A DNA stretch of 64,000 bases from contig JADJAA010000001.1 of NCBI GenBank assembly GCA_016704485.1, positions 806,001 to 870,000 on the forward strand, written 5' to 3'. This DNA comes from Flavobacteriales bacterium (GTDB lineage: Bacteria; Bacteroidota; Bacteroidia; Flavobacteriales_F; PHOS-HE28). Below are positions 43,064 to 50,969 of the stretch, piece by piece. Under the pieces are notes generated by a model that saw nothing but the letters and a program-made list of their open reading frames with translations, was not told where the DNA came from and searched no databases. Every line of letters starts with the position of its first letter. Position 1 is the first letter of the stretch. The position numbers and the translations under genes are program-made.

Positions 43064-43600
43064 TCACGCTCCGAACTTCTTCTTGTAATCGTCCATTGCC
43101 TTCAGCAGGATCTCTTCTGCAACTTTCCTGTTCTGGAATTGTTCCACCACCACTTCCTTCTTTTCCAACTTCGTATAGTTCTCAAAGAAGTTCTTCATTT
43201 CAGAAATGAAATGCGCGGGTAGTTCAGAGATGTCATTGATGTGGTTCACGCTGGTATCGCCTTCCGCAACAGCAATGATCTTATCATCCGCATCGCCACC
43301 ATCGACCATGCGCATAACGCCGATCACCTTCGCTGATACGATGCACATTGGAACGATCTCGATCTGTGAAAGCACCAGGATATCCAAGGGGTCATTATCA
43401 TCGCAATACGTTCGTGGGATGAATCCATAATTCGCCGGATAGTACACCGAAGAGAACAGGACCCTATCCAATTTCAATATGCCACTTTCCTTATGCAGCT
43501 CGTATTTGGCCCTGCTCCCTTTCGGGATCTCGATGATGCCATTCACTACGCCGGGTAGGTTGTCACCAATACTGACGTTATGCCACGGATTGAAATTCAT
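43064..43600 (-). CDS. ppa: Inorganic pyrophosphatase
   Basis: 178 aa, the standard family I length. Signature residues: IEIPKGSRAKYELHKESG, YPANYGFIPRTY, and the metal cluster DDNDPLDILVLS (D-x-D-P-x-D) with GGDADDKIIAVAEGD. It hydrolyses pyrophosphate in the cytoplasm to pull biosynthetic reactions forward. It is a housekeeping gene, so the surrounding repeat-rich region is not wholly accessory. Confidence 0.96.
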   Translation of the reverse strand: MNFNPWHNVSIGDNLPGVVNGIIEIPKGSRAKYELHKESGILKLDRVLFSSVYYPANYGFIPRTYCDDNDPLDILVLSQIEIVPMCIVSAKVIGVMRMVDGGDADDKIIAVAEGDTSVNHINDISELPAHFISEMKNFFENYTKLEKKEVVVEQFQNRKVAEEILLKAMDDYKKKFGA

Positions 43601-43643
43601 GCTGTTGTTCTGTTATGATCGTGTCTACAAGGTAGTGAATTCT

Positions 43644-44378
43644 TTACCATGTTCTGATCGGTTCCTGATAAACTTCGGCGGCCACCTGTCTCTCTCGAAT
43701 AAAGTCCTTCACTGTCATCATGAACGCTATCACGTCGGGTAATTCTTTGTTCGCCCTTAGGGTCGAAGGAGTAGTATTCACGAACTGTCCAATTTGGTGG
43801 TTGGAAGTAAACATCCACTCCCTCAGTTGGAATGAGTGAATCATTTTTCAGCACATAGTCGACGAAAGAAGTTCCAGCCCAATAAGCAGTAGATGTTATT
43901 GTCTGACGGACCGTGTCATAGCAAAGGTTCGGCTTCGCGTATGAGTTCTTGATCCTGGTCAAGAGATGAGTTGTTGGATCCTGAACGAATAAGTAGTAGA
44001 ACTGATCAGAGCCTCTGCCACCAGTGCCATAAGGAACCTTAAAGTCCATGGATAGATCTGATTGAGATCCTCAAATACAGGAACAGCCTCTGAAAATTGT
44101 ATGTCCAAAGAATCAAAAGATTGCACCGATCTTAACTCAGTGTCAGATCGATGGTAAACATGAATGAACAATTTATGGTCGTACGGTTCTGTTCGTATTG
44201 CTAGGAGAAATTTCTGATCAGGCCATATGTTCATTGAGTCTACAAATTGATAGTTGTTCAAAATGCTGTCACGACCATCTTCAGATGTAGCCGAATGGTC
44301 AACTTCTTGTTTCAGATCTTGATCTGAGCAGGAGGTCATACCAACTAGGACGACCACTACACAAAGGACTTTTTTCAT
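43644..44378 (-). pseudogene. Lipoprotein gene broken by two frameshifts
   Basis: Starts MKKVLCVVVVLVGMTSCSDQ, a lipobox (GMTSC, Cys17). The first frame stays sensible to about 44050 (DIQFSEAVPVFEDLNQIYP), the second frame carries on (VPYGTGGRGSDQFYYLFVQD ... YYSFDPKGE) to about 43765, then a third frame gives a plausible end (ELPDVIAFMMTVKDFIRERQ ... EVYQEPIRTW-stop at 43644). Joined, it would be about 244 aa. No family recognised. Two single-base indels in a short gene indicate either decay or assembly error. Confidence 0.72.
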
Positions 44379-44568
44379 TTCAATTGGCCGACAACGAGCT
44401 TGAATACAAAAACGTTTGGAGTGAACTTCTGATCATGCAAGTAAAGTGGCCACTTTGATTAGATCTTACGGTTAATGAGATCCGTTCCACGATCTTGATA
44501 TTAAACCAATGTCATACTAGATCATCAAACCGGATCTCGAACCGATCGTTGCGGTGCGCTATCTTTCA

Positions 44569-44829
44569 TTATTTCAGCCCACGCTTGCTGATCTCTTGCT
44601 GCACGCGTACTTCAACTTCCTTTTGCTTCTTCCCTTTAGTGACGAGAACGACCGCTGCGATCACCAGAATGAAGGGCAGAAAACCGAGCCCGTTCCTTAC
44701 TACACTATACACCGCAATACCGATGAGCATACCAATAAGCCCAGCATTCAATGTCTTCGCTGACCTTATCTTCTTTGCTTGTTCCAATAACTCTTTGTCC
44801 GTTACCCCCAGTAGTTCGTTCTGTTCCAT
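44569..44829 (-). CDS. Small two-helix membrane protein
   Basis: 86 aa: an acidic N-terminus (MEQNELLGVTDKELLEQAKK), two hydrophobic segments (LNAGLIGMLIGIAVYSVV, LGFLPFILVIAAVVLVT) and a charged tail. No family recognised. A nested repeat (c) lies upstream. Confidence 0.62.
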   Translation of the reverse strand: MEQNELLGVTDKELLEQAKKIRSAKTLNAGLIGMLIGIAVYSVVRNGLGFLPFILVIAAVVLVTKGKKQKEVEVRVQQEISKRGLK

Positions 44830-44904
44830 TCGTGTTGGTCCGTGTTGGTGTTGTTAGTTAGGGTGCGGTACTGTTCCGTTGATCACAAATTTATGCGCTC
44901 TGCT

Positions 44905-45053
44905 GTGCCACACTTTTTCGCACGTGCTATTAAACCTCCGCAGGGTCTCCGCTTCGGGACCCTGCGTTCTTGGGCGTGAACGCAGGGTCCCCGTCAAATG
45001 CACGGGAGACCCTGCGGAGGTTTAACGTGCCACACTTTTTCGCACGTGCTATT
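44905..45053. repeat. 27-bp direct repeats bounding palindromic repeat (c)
   Basis: The 27-bp sequence beginning GTGCCACACTTTTTCGCACG at 44905-44931 recurs exactly at 45027-45053. Between them lies only repeat copy (c). This is the arrangement left by an insertion with target duplication, although 27 bp is longer than most transposase duplications. Confidence 0.85.
44931..45024 (+). repeat. Nested palindromic repeat copy (c)
   Basis: A full-length consensus copy of about 94 bp with perfect outer arms (TAAACCTCCGCAGGGTCTCC against GGAGACCCTGCGGAGGTTTA) and perfect inner arms around TTGGGCGT. It can fold as a hairpin within a hairpin on either strand. Confidence 0.92.
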
Positions 45054-45074
45054 GTACGGCGCACACCTTGGGAA

Positions 45075-45404
45075 TTACCCCAACGACCAGCCATCTCCAC
45101 CAGTTATCAGTAAAGCCAAATTCAAATAGATGATCAAACTCTTAACCGGGAAACAGAAGAAATAGATCACTGCACCCCACATTTTGAAGTGTCCATTTCC
45201 ATTAGTATTCAATGCGTGCTTTTTGAACAAATGCATTGAAATGAAAAATGGCAAGAACGATGTAATGATACTTGCACCGGCAATTCCTGCTATTGCACCA
45301 CCCTCCATGTGGTAACCTCCATCATACAAGGCAGCCAACGTGGTCGCTATCAACAGGATCACTACGGTAATGTAAAAAGTTCGTGCTCGTGATCTGAGCT
45401 TCAT
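45075..45404 (-). CDS. Small membrane protein of unknown function
   Basis: 109 aa from the ATG at 45404 (MKLRSRARTFYITVVILLIATTLAALYDGG). Three hydrophobic segments, with an AGIAGASIITSFLPFFISMHLF stretch and a final SLIIYLNLALLITGGDGW. No family recognised. It sits between repeat copies (c) and (d). Confidence 0.62.
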   Translation of the reverse strand: MKLRSRARTFYITVVILLIATTLAALYDGGYHMEGGAIAGIAGASIITSFLPFFISMHLFKKHALNTNGNGHFKMWGAVIYFFCFPVKSLIIYLNLALLITGGDGWSLG

Positions 45405-45480
45405 GGAATTTTCCAACTGTATGTTCAATATGAAGTGTAAAGATCGTGAACGTAAATGTAGCCTCGATCCCACGCCATTA

Positions 45481-45576
45481 TACCTGCGCAGGGTCTCCGC
45501 CTCGGGACCCTGCGTTCGTGGGAATGAATGAACGCAGGGTCCCCGTCAAATGCACGGGAGACCCTGCGAAGGTTTA
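45481..45576 (+). repeat. Nested palindromic repeat copy (d)
   Basis: Full repeat with an expanded inner loop (GTGGGAATGAATGAACGC instead of TTGGGCGTGAACGC). The left arm is TACCTGCGCAGGGTCTCC and the right arm GGAGACCCTGCGAAGGTTTA; G/A changes in one arm are not compensated in the other. Confidence 0.88.
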
Positions 45577-45658
45577 AGGTTTATTCTTTGGAAAGGTGTG
45601 GTCCAGTTCAATTGATCACGCGTTCATCCGCGCAGTGCTGAATGACCAGTCCTTCTGT

Positions 45659-45797
45659 ACCTCCGCATTGTCTCCGCCTCGGGACCCTGCGTTCTTGGGC
45701 GTCTATACCTGCGCAGGGTCTCCGCCTCGGGACCCTGCGTTCTTGGGCGTGAACGCAGGGTCCCCGTCAAATGCACGGGAGACCCTGCGAAGGTTTA
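45659..45797 (+). repeat. Nested palindromic repeat copy (e), partial plus full
   Basis: A left-half fragment at 45659-45702 (TACCTCCGCATTGTCTCCGC ... TTGGGCGT) is followed directly by a full copy at 45706-45797. This looks like an aborted or internally recombined tandem duplication. Confidence 0.85.
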
Positions 45798-45824
45798 GGT
45801 TCAGGGTGTAGTATAATGGTTCAA

Positions 45825-46205
45825 TCAATGCGCTGCATGCAGTCCCGCTTTCCGAAAGATGTCCTCCAGCTCCTTATCGATCGGGAACGGCTTTAATGGT
45901 GGAACATTCGCTCCGCCGGGATTTCCGACCGGAACGCTACCTACGAAGGATTTCACACCTCCAACCATCAGACGTGGAATTTGCCCAATGATCTCTTTTC
46001 CGCTTTTGATCCTGATCCCGAACTGGAGCATTTTCCAATGCACGAACGTATGCGCGAACGGATAGTTCTGTCCGATGATGTGCGCTCGTTCCAAATGACG
46101 CCACGCACCTTTCAAATTACCGGTTGCGTACTGAATGCGGTAGTGATCCAATTCAGCCGTGTAGTATACTTTCAGCGCTTCAGGGATGGACGTGTTGAAT
46201 TTCAT
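45825..46205 (-). CDS. DUF3703 family protein
   Basis: 126 aa from the ATG at 46205 (MKFNTSIPEALKVYYTAEL); the frame extends upstream only through repeat copy (f). Family landmarks: GAWRHLERAHIIGQ, HTFVHWKMLQFGIR, GQIPRLMVGGVKSFVGSVPVGNPGG and PFPIDKELEDIF. The DUF3703 function is unknown; members are often beside metal or stress genes. Confidence 0.85.
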   Translation of the reverse strand: MKFNTSIPEALKVYYTAELDHYRIQYATGNLKGAWRHLERAHIIGQNYPFAHTFVHWKMLQFGIRIKSGKEIIGQIPRLMVGGVKSFVGSVPVGNPGGANVPPLKPFPIDKELEDIFRKAGLHAAH

Positions 46206-46249
46206 TTCCTTGTTAGGCTTTTGACCGTTGCGAATTCTTGGGTGAAGCT

Positions 46250-46343
46250 TAAACCTCCGCAGGGTCTCCGCCTCGGGACCCTGCGTTCTTGGGTATGAAC
46301 GCAGGGTCCCCGTCAAATGCAAGGGAGACCCTGCGGAGGTTTA
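46250..46343 (+). repeat. Nested palindromic repeat copy (f)
   Basis: Full-length copy with loop TTGGGTATGAAC and one change in the GTCAAATGCAAGG spacer. It lies between the DUF3703 and arr genes. Confidence 0.9.
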
Positions 46344-46372
46344 GTAAGTCCATTGTTCTCCATCGTCCAAGA

Positions 46373-46822
46373 TCATTCATCGTTCAATGAATTGACCCCT
46401 TGCTGTTTCAGTGCAGCTAATGCATCTTTCATTGCTTTGACCTGCTCCGGTGGGTGCCCTTGCCAAATGGTAATTTCTCCAACAACTCTGAATGGCTCTT
46501 TCGAACGATAGGACATCGTAGGATTTCCCGGGAATTTCTTGTCTGTTAGGTCAGGGTCATTTTCAATTGCTCCTGTCGGTTCAACTAAATAAATTCTTTC
46601 TCGCCCTTCACCAACTGCTAGTTCTGCCCCCCAAATTGCAGGATCCAATGTTGCTGCCAGAAATATATATTTCGCGTTGATCCTTTTTCCAAAGTTTGAG
46701 TTGAAACCCGCTTTGATCAGGTCGCCTATTTTCAACTCCGCCTTCGTTCCGTGAAAATAAGTCTGTACGAATGGTGTCGCACCCGGCCCGGTTGATCTCT
46801 GTGCGCTTTCATTTTGCTCCAT
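46373..46822 (-). CDS. arr: NAD+-rifampin ADP-ribosyltransferase (Arr)
   Basis: 149 aa, the normal Arr length. Diagnostic blocks are TYFHGTKAELKIGDLIKAGFNSNFGKR (His-Gly-Thr NAD site), ATLDPAIWGAELAVGEGRERIYLVEPTG and DKKFPGNPTMSYRSKEPFRVVGEI. Arr transfers ADP-ribose from NAD+ to rifampin and inactivates it. Many arr genes are carried on integrons or plasmids; here the gene is bounded by nested palindromic repeats (f) and (g). Resistance in this organism is a prediction. Confidence 0.93.
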   Translation of the reverse strand: MEQNESAQRSTGPGATPFVQTYFHGTKAELKIGDLIKAGFNSNFGKRINAKYIFLAATLDPAIWGAELAVGEGRERIYLVEPTGAIENDPDLTDKKFPGNPTMSYRSKEPFRVVGEITIWQGHPPEQVKAMKDALAALKQQGVNSLNDE

Positions 46823-46862
46823 TAGTGATCACTGATCTTTTATTTGATCGTATCGTCCTTTA

Positions 46863-46893
46863 CAAAGATGGATAACGATCTTGTATGTTACAA
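46863..46893 (-). promoter_or_regulatory. Probable promoter of arr
   Basis: On the minus strand, TTG (46891-46893) is followed after 20 bp by CATCTTTG (46863-46870), one base off the TAnnTTTG element. It lies about 40 bp before the arr start. Confidence 0.4.
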
Positions 46894-47006
46894 TTGTAGA
46901 TATGCCGCACGATCAAAAATCAACTTGAGCACCTCGTTACTCGTCCATTTGAAAGAGCATAACATAGCTCTCTTGTGCATCAGCGTTGTGGCATTCGCCC
47001 TGAACC

Positions 47007-47058
47007 TAAACCTCCGCAGGGTCCCCGTCAAATGCACGGTAGACCCTGCGGATGTTTA
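47007..47058 (+). repeat. Nested palindromic repeat copy (g), inner palindrome deleted
   Basis: Only 52 bp: TAAACCTCCGCAGGGT joins directly to CCCCGTCAAATGCACGG and the right arm TAGACCCTGCGGATGTTTA. The missing part spans the inner hairpin, consistent with deletion between its two GCAGGGTC blocks. Confidence 0.85.
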
Positions 47059-47102
47059 ATGTCCGTTCTAAGCTTTCTGCTCGGTGAATTCCTGTGCTCT
47101 GA

Positions 47103-48938
47103 TCACCTCACACTGATCTTGGATGAATAGACCTTCCCATCTACAGGAATGCGTACAAAATAAAACCCGTTGTTCAACTTGGCATGTATGGTGTGATCCT
47201 TTTCCAAGTTGTTCACCGCTTCAAGATAAACCTGGTTCCCTAGCATATCACTGATCGTGATGGTGTATGCTGTCGTTGGTAGTTCGTTGAACTGGATCTC
47301 GAAATTGTCCGTAGCAGGATTCGGATGGATCAAGAACTTAGTGGGTTCCGGTCCTGATCCAATACCCGACAACCCATCACTATAAATTTCCCAGATAATA
47401 AAGCGACCACTATTGTTATCAGCAGCATAGACGACCGTGTCAGAAAAAGTAGCTCCATTTTGAGCGGAAGAATGTGTGAGGTTATTTATTACTCCCAACT
47501 GATACGATTGGTCAGTTAGTTCATACCTGTCCACATGGAACGGACCAGCCCCCCAAGGCAGACCAGCTAAATTCAGGTGCACGGTATTATTTCCGGAAGT
47601 AGGGGTTGGTGCAGGAAATACAACAACGATCTTATCACTTGTGGTCGTCATTCCAGCCAATGCGTACATGCCTGGATCAATGGTCAACGGCAATCGGTTG
47701 ACAGCATCGTTCATCCTATTCATGTTATAGTACACATAAGCTGCTGGTTTTGGCACGATGGGTCCAACACGGTACATGCCTAAATAGGTGTAATTATCCG
47801 TGGACGTTTCGGGGTCGAACAAACAAACTTCAAAGGACATGGCAACATCTCTATTCAGCATGTCAATGGTGTGTTCCATTTTGTGCAGTCCATAATTCAA
47901 GCCTCCCCACGTATCCGTGTTCTGATCGATGCGCCCCCATTCGGCATTTATCAATTCAGCATTCGGAACATACGTATCCCGCCAATTTTTAACGAGTGCA
48001 ACTTTCGTACTGTCATATCCTCCTTTTAACTGAGTGTCTGAATAAGGATGAAAAGAAAGGAAATCAAGTTTATCTGAATTGGTCTGGACCTGTTGAAGGA
48101 AATACAGAGGTACCATCTGATCGCCAGAGTATAGAGCGAAGCTACATCCACCCAATTTTATGGCATTCGCCAAGCTGGCGTCTGCAGAGACCTCGTTCGC
48201 GATCGCCTCATAAGCTGCATACAATTGTTCTTTCGTCCCTGACCAGAAAAAATGTTCCATGATGAAATTCTGATCGGGTTCATTCCAGTGTTCAAAATAG
48301 GTGACACCATAGGAATCATAACAGTGTTTAATGAATTGGTACATCACTCTGCCATACACAGCATTGTTTTCAGGTGGAGCGTTACGTATGGTATTATCAT
48401 AAGCCAGTTGGTAAACAAAGCCTATCAGTCCATTATAATTCGGGGTCGTATCAGAGCTAAGAACGAACGGCATGTAATCCATCGTAATGAATGGTTCTGC
48501 GCCGAACGACTGAACAACTGTGATCAAGGAATCGATGTAGGAAAAATCATAATTGGATAGATCGTCCGCATCCGTTAGGTTATTGCCTCCTTTATAGAAT
48601 TCATACGGAAGTTCCTTCAGGACACTTGTGGAACTGGAGTAATAACTCGTATCCGGCGGATTGTCTGCTCTACCATTTGAAACACGAATAAAACGCGGTT
48701 CTAGCCGCGCCATTTCAGCTCCAAGATCGGGATCTGATAACAAGGAAGTATGTGGCCCTAGCCAAGTTGGGTTGCCTCCATATCCAAGCGTTAAATGCAC
48801 CTCGTAATGATCACGCCATAGTGGAGGTAGTGTACCTACTGTTGTAGAAGGGTCTACATTGATCGTAATTGTTTCCTGAGAATAAAGAACATTCACTTGG
48901 AACGATAAATACAGAATAACACAACTGATCTTTTTCAT
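47103..48938 (-). CDS. Secreted GH39-like glycoside hydrolase with T9SS sorting domain
   Basis: 611 aa from the ATG at 48938 (MKKISCVILYLSFQVNVLYSQ signal peptide). A TIM-barrel core (FIRVSNGRADNPPD, SYIDSLITVVQSFGAEPFITMDYMP) has YFEHWNEPDQ near residue 219 with the acid/base Glu, and a second candidate Glu in ELINAEWGRID, as in GH39 beta-xylosidases. A beta domain and a T9SS type A sorting domain (YTITISDMLGNQVYLEAV, GFYFVRIPVDGKVYSSK) follow. Probably an extracellular enzyme acting on plant or microbial polysaccharides; the substrate is not determined. Confidence 0.85.
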   Translation of the reverse strand: MKKISCVILYLSFQVNVLYSQETITINVDPSTTVGTLPPLWRDHYEVHLTLGYGGNPTWLGPHTSLLSDPDLGAEMARLEPRFIRVSNGRADNPPDTSYYSSSTSVLKELPYEFYKGGNNLTDADDLSNYDFSYIDSLITVVQSFGAEPFITMDYMPFVLSSDTTPNYNGLIGFVYQLAYDNTIRNAPPENNAVYGRVMYQFIKHCYDSYGVTYFEHWNEPDQNFIMEHFFWSGTKEQLYAAYEAIANEVSADASLANAIKLGGCSFALYSGDQMVPLYFLQQVQTNSDKLDFLSFHPYSDTQLKGGYDSTKVALVKNWRDTYVPNAELINAEWGRIDQNTDTWGGLNYGLHKMEHTIDMLNRDVAMSFEVCLFDPETSTDNYTYLGMYRVGPIVPKPAAYVYYNMNRMNDAVNRLPLTIDPGMYALAGMTTTSDKIVVVFPAPTPTSGNNTVHLNLAGLPWGAGPFHVDRYELTDQSYQLGVINNLTHSSAQNGATFSDTVVYAADNNSGRFIIWEIYSDGLSGIGSGPEPTKFLIHPNPATDNFEIQFNELPTTAYTITISDMLGNQVYLEAVNNLEKDHTIHAKLNNGFYFVRIPVDGKVYSSKISVR

Positions 48939-49294
48939 GATCGAGGTTTTGTATGATACCGATCGGACCCATAACAATGGTAAGTATCCCGCACCATCAA
49001 ACAGCCGCTGGATCACCTCGCTCATTTTTAAGGTCGCGGCTTAGCTCCCTTTTGCAAAAGGCGTGGCTTCAACCACGGGAACTAAGGTAATGTACCAGAT
49101 GGTTTGGAACTGCACTGCTGGACCAAGGAGCCGATCATACGGCGCCCATTAACAACGTTTCCGAGAGCACCATACACTGGTCACTACGGCGATGCTCCTC
49201 GTGCATCCCTGTGTGATGCCAAGCTTGCCATTGCCAACGGAACCGCGAACGATCCTATTACCTGAATGCGAGGTACTGGTTATCAGTGATCACT
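48939..49294. other. Intergenic upstream of the GH39-like gene
   Basis: About 350 bp before the repeat block. I see no gene or convincing terminator. The GH39-like promoter should lie near 48940-49000. Confidence 0.4.
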
Positions 49295-49469
49295 TAAACC
49301 TCCGCAGGGTCTCCGCCTCGGGACCCTGCATTCTTGGGTATGAACGCAGGGTCCCCGTCAAATGCACGGGAGACCTAAACCTCCGCAGGGTCTCCGCCTC
49401 GGGACCCTGCGTTCTTGGGTATGAACGCAGGGTCCCCGTCAAATGCACGGGAGACCCTGCGGAGGTTTA
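49295..49469 (+). repeat. Two fused nested palindromic repeats (h)
   Basis: A copy lacking its last 13 bp (49295-49375, ending GGAGACC) is joined head-to-tail to a full copy (49376-49469). Both share the TTGGGTATGAAC loop, so the tandem arose by recent duplication. Confidence 0.9.
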
Positions 49470-49497
49470 AATTCCACTTCCCTCTTTCTTCACCTGC

Positions 49498-49866
49498 TCA
49501 TTTCTTGAAAATAAAGTAGACAGCAAGAACCAGAAAGCCGGATCCGATCACGTGGTTCAACCGCAGGGTCTCGTTCTTGAAAAAGATAAGTGTGAATGCA
49601 GTAAAGACGACGAGTGTTATTACTTCTTGGATCACTTTCAGTTGCCATAAACTGAACGGTCCACCATTGCCTATGAAACCGAGCTTATTAGCAGGAACCT
49701 GAGCCGAGTATTCGAAGAGGGCGATCCCCCAACTGATGAGAATAACAGCAGGAAGTCCCAATTTGCTGAACCAGGGTATTTCCTTGAATTTCAGATGTCC
49801 GTACCAAGCGAACGTCATGAAGATATTGGAGAGGGTAAGAAGTAGTACTGTATAAAGCGATTTCAT
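49498..49866 (-). CDS. DMT superfamily protein (DUF486)
   Basis: 122 aa with four transmembrane helices: YTVLLLTLSNIFMTFAWYGHL, LPAVILISWGIALFEYSAQVPANK (with the Y-x-x-Q-V-P-A-N-R/K block of DUF486), VIQEVITLVVFTAFTLIFF and IGSGFLVLAVYFIF. The family is a short DMT-type membrane protein of unknown substrate. Confidence 0.88.
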   Translation of the reverse strand: MKSLYTVLLLTLSNIFMTFAWYGHLKFKEIPWFSKLGLPAVILISWGIALFEYSAQVPANKLGFIGNGGPFSLWQLKVIQEVITLVVFTAFTLIFFKNETLRLNHVIGSGFLVLAVYFIFKK

Positions 49867-50082
49867 TTTTCTATGGCAAGTTGATGGTATTATTTCGATC
49901 TATTCGTTCTGTTCCGGGTGCTACGTGCACATGGCCGCGGCACCACCATTCTCTTATGAACGTGTTGCTTCATTCTCGCTGAACCGTACCCATTGTTCAT
50001 GAACCAGGGGAACTAATGCAAAGAAACACCTTGGCCTTTCGGGTGCAAGTGTATTGGGTAACACAGGACACTTTAAAACGAC

Positions 50083-50107
50083 GGAAGCCCCGCAATGCGG
50101 GGCTTCC
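50083..50107 (-). terminator. Rho-independent terminator after the Spy-like gene
   Basis: GGAAGCCCCGC pairs with GCGGGGCTTCC across ATTG. On the minus strand it is followed by GTCGTTTTAA, and it lies 28 bp past the stop at 50135. Confidence 0.85.
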
Positions 50108-50134
50108 ATACATAAGCAGCAACTGCCGCTTCGT

Positions 50135-50530
50135 TTATTTTGCAGAATCCATGTGCTCTTTGTGCATCATGTTGTGCTCCTTCTCTGAAGCATCGCAACT
50201 TGCTTTCCACTGAACGAATTGCTCAGGTGTCAACACGTTCTTGATCTCGTCCTGATACTTGGACATGGTCTCCGCTTTCTTGGCATCACCTTCTTTCATG
50301 CCATTGCACTCCTTACTGCAATTCGCTAGGATGGACTCCACTTTCGTCTGCTGCGCTGCGGTCAATTTCAGGTCGGCTATGGCTTTTGAATCGGCCATCA
50401 TGCATCCGTGACCTGATTTTTCCATCTTGGCCGGCTCTTTCGGAGCAGCTACAAGTGTGGAGGACTTATCCTGTGCGAAGCCGATGGTGCTCAGGAGAAC
50501 GAATGCGGCTGTTAATACACTGTTTTTCAT
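50135..50530 (-). CDS. Secreted Spy/LTXXQ-like small protein
   Basis: 131 aa: signal peptide (MKNSVLTAAFVLLSTIGFAQ) then a helical domain with DLKLTAAQQTKVESIL and VLTPEQFVQWKA, the LTxxQ pattern of Spy/CpxP-type periplasmic chaperones. It has Cys-rich and Met/His-rich stretches (GHGCMMA, HNMMHKEHM) that could bind metal. A clear terminator follows. Confidence 0.75.
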   Translation of the reverse strand: MKNSVLTAAFVLLSTIGFAQDKSSTLVAAPKEPAKMEKSGHGCMMADSKAIADLKLTAAQQTKVESILANCSKECNGMKEGDAKKAETMSKYQDEIKNVLTPEQFVQWKASCDASEKEHNMMHKEHMDSAK

Positions 50531-50558
50531 GGGTTTGTTGGTTGGTTAGTGGGTGAGT

Positions 50559-50792
50559 TTACTGTTCAAATATAGACCAGTTGGTACTAGTGCTTTCTGC
50601 GTTGTGAATTCTTGTGACGTTCTCGATCCCTCCCGCGCTATCCACGGTGATCGTGGTGGAACTGGTAGGTATGAGGATGACACTTTCTTGTGCGAACAAG
50701 GTCACCGTAACAAGGAGACCCAGTGCTGTAAGTCCGACCAATAGGGCCGTGTGCGCTATCATGTTAACGGTGCGGATGTTCAAAGAGTCCAT
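50559..50792 (-). CDS. Small hypothetical protein with one membrane helix
   Basis: 77 aa: a long hydrophobic segment (MIAHTALLVGLTALGLLVTVTLFAQ) that could be a signal peptide, then a short polar tail with STTITVDSAGGIENVT. No family. It lies 28 bp upstream of the Spy-like gene on the same strand. It could be a spurious frame. Confidence 0.45.
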   Translation of the reverse strand: MDSLNIRTVNMIAHTALLVGLTALGLLVTVTLFAQESVILIPTSSTTITVDSAGGIENVTRIHNAESTSTNWSIFEQ

Positions 50793-50969
50793 AGCAAATT
50801 CAGTTCGTTCTCCAATTTCTTAAGCCAATGCCATGCCAGGTCATACCAAAGCCAGAAATGGCCTTGGTAATGTGGAATGCCATACTCACAGGGTAATTTC
50901 ACTTGGGGAAGATCATACTCATGGGGTACAGCCCGTTCAAGTTTTGCGCGAATGTTCGCACCTTTGACC

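Noticed and set aside
41095..49469. Integron cassette array with attC sites
   Set aside because: Single genes separated by hairpin repeats, with arr among them, look integron-like, but the arm ends (TAAACCTCC/GGAGGTTTA) do not fit GTTRRRY core sites, no integrase is present, and a housekeeping ppa lies inside.
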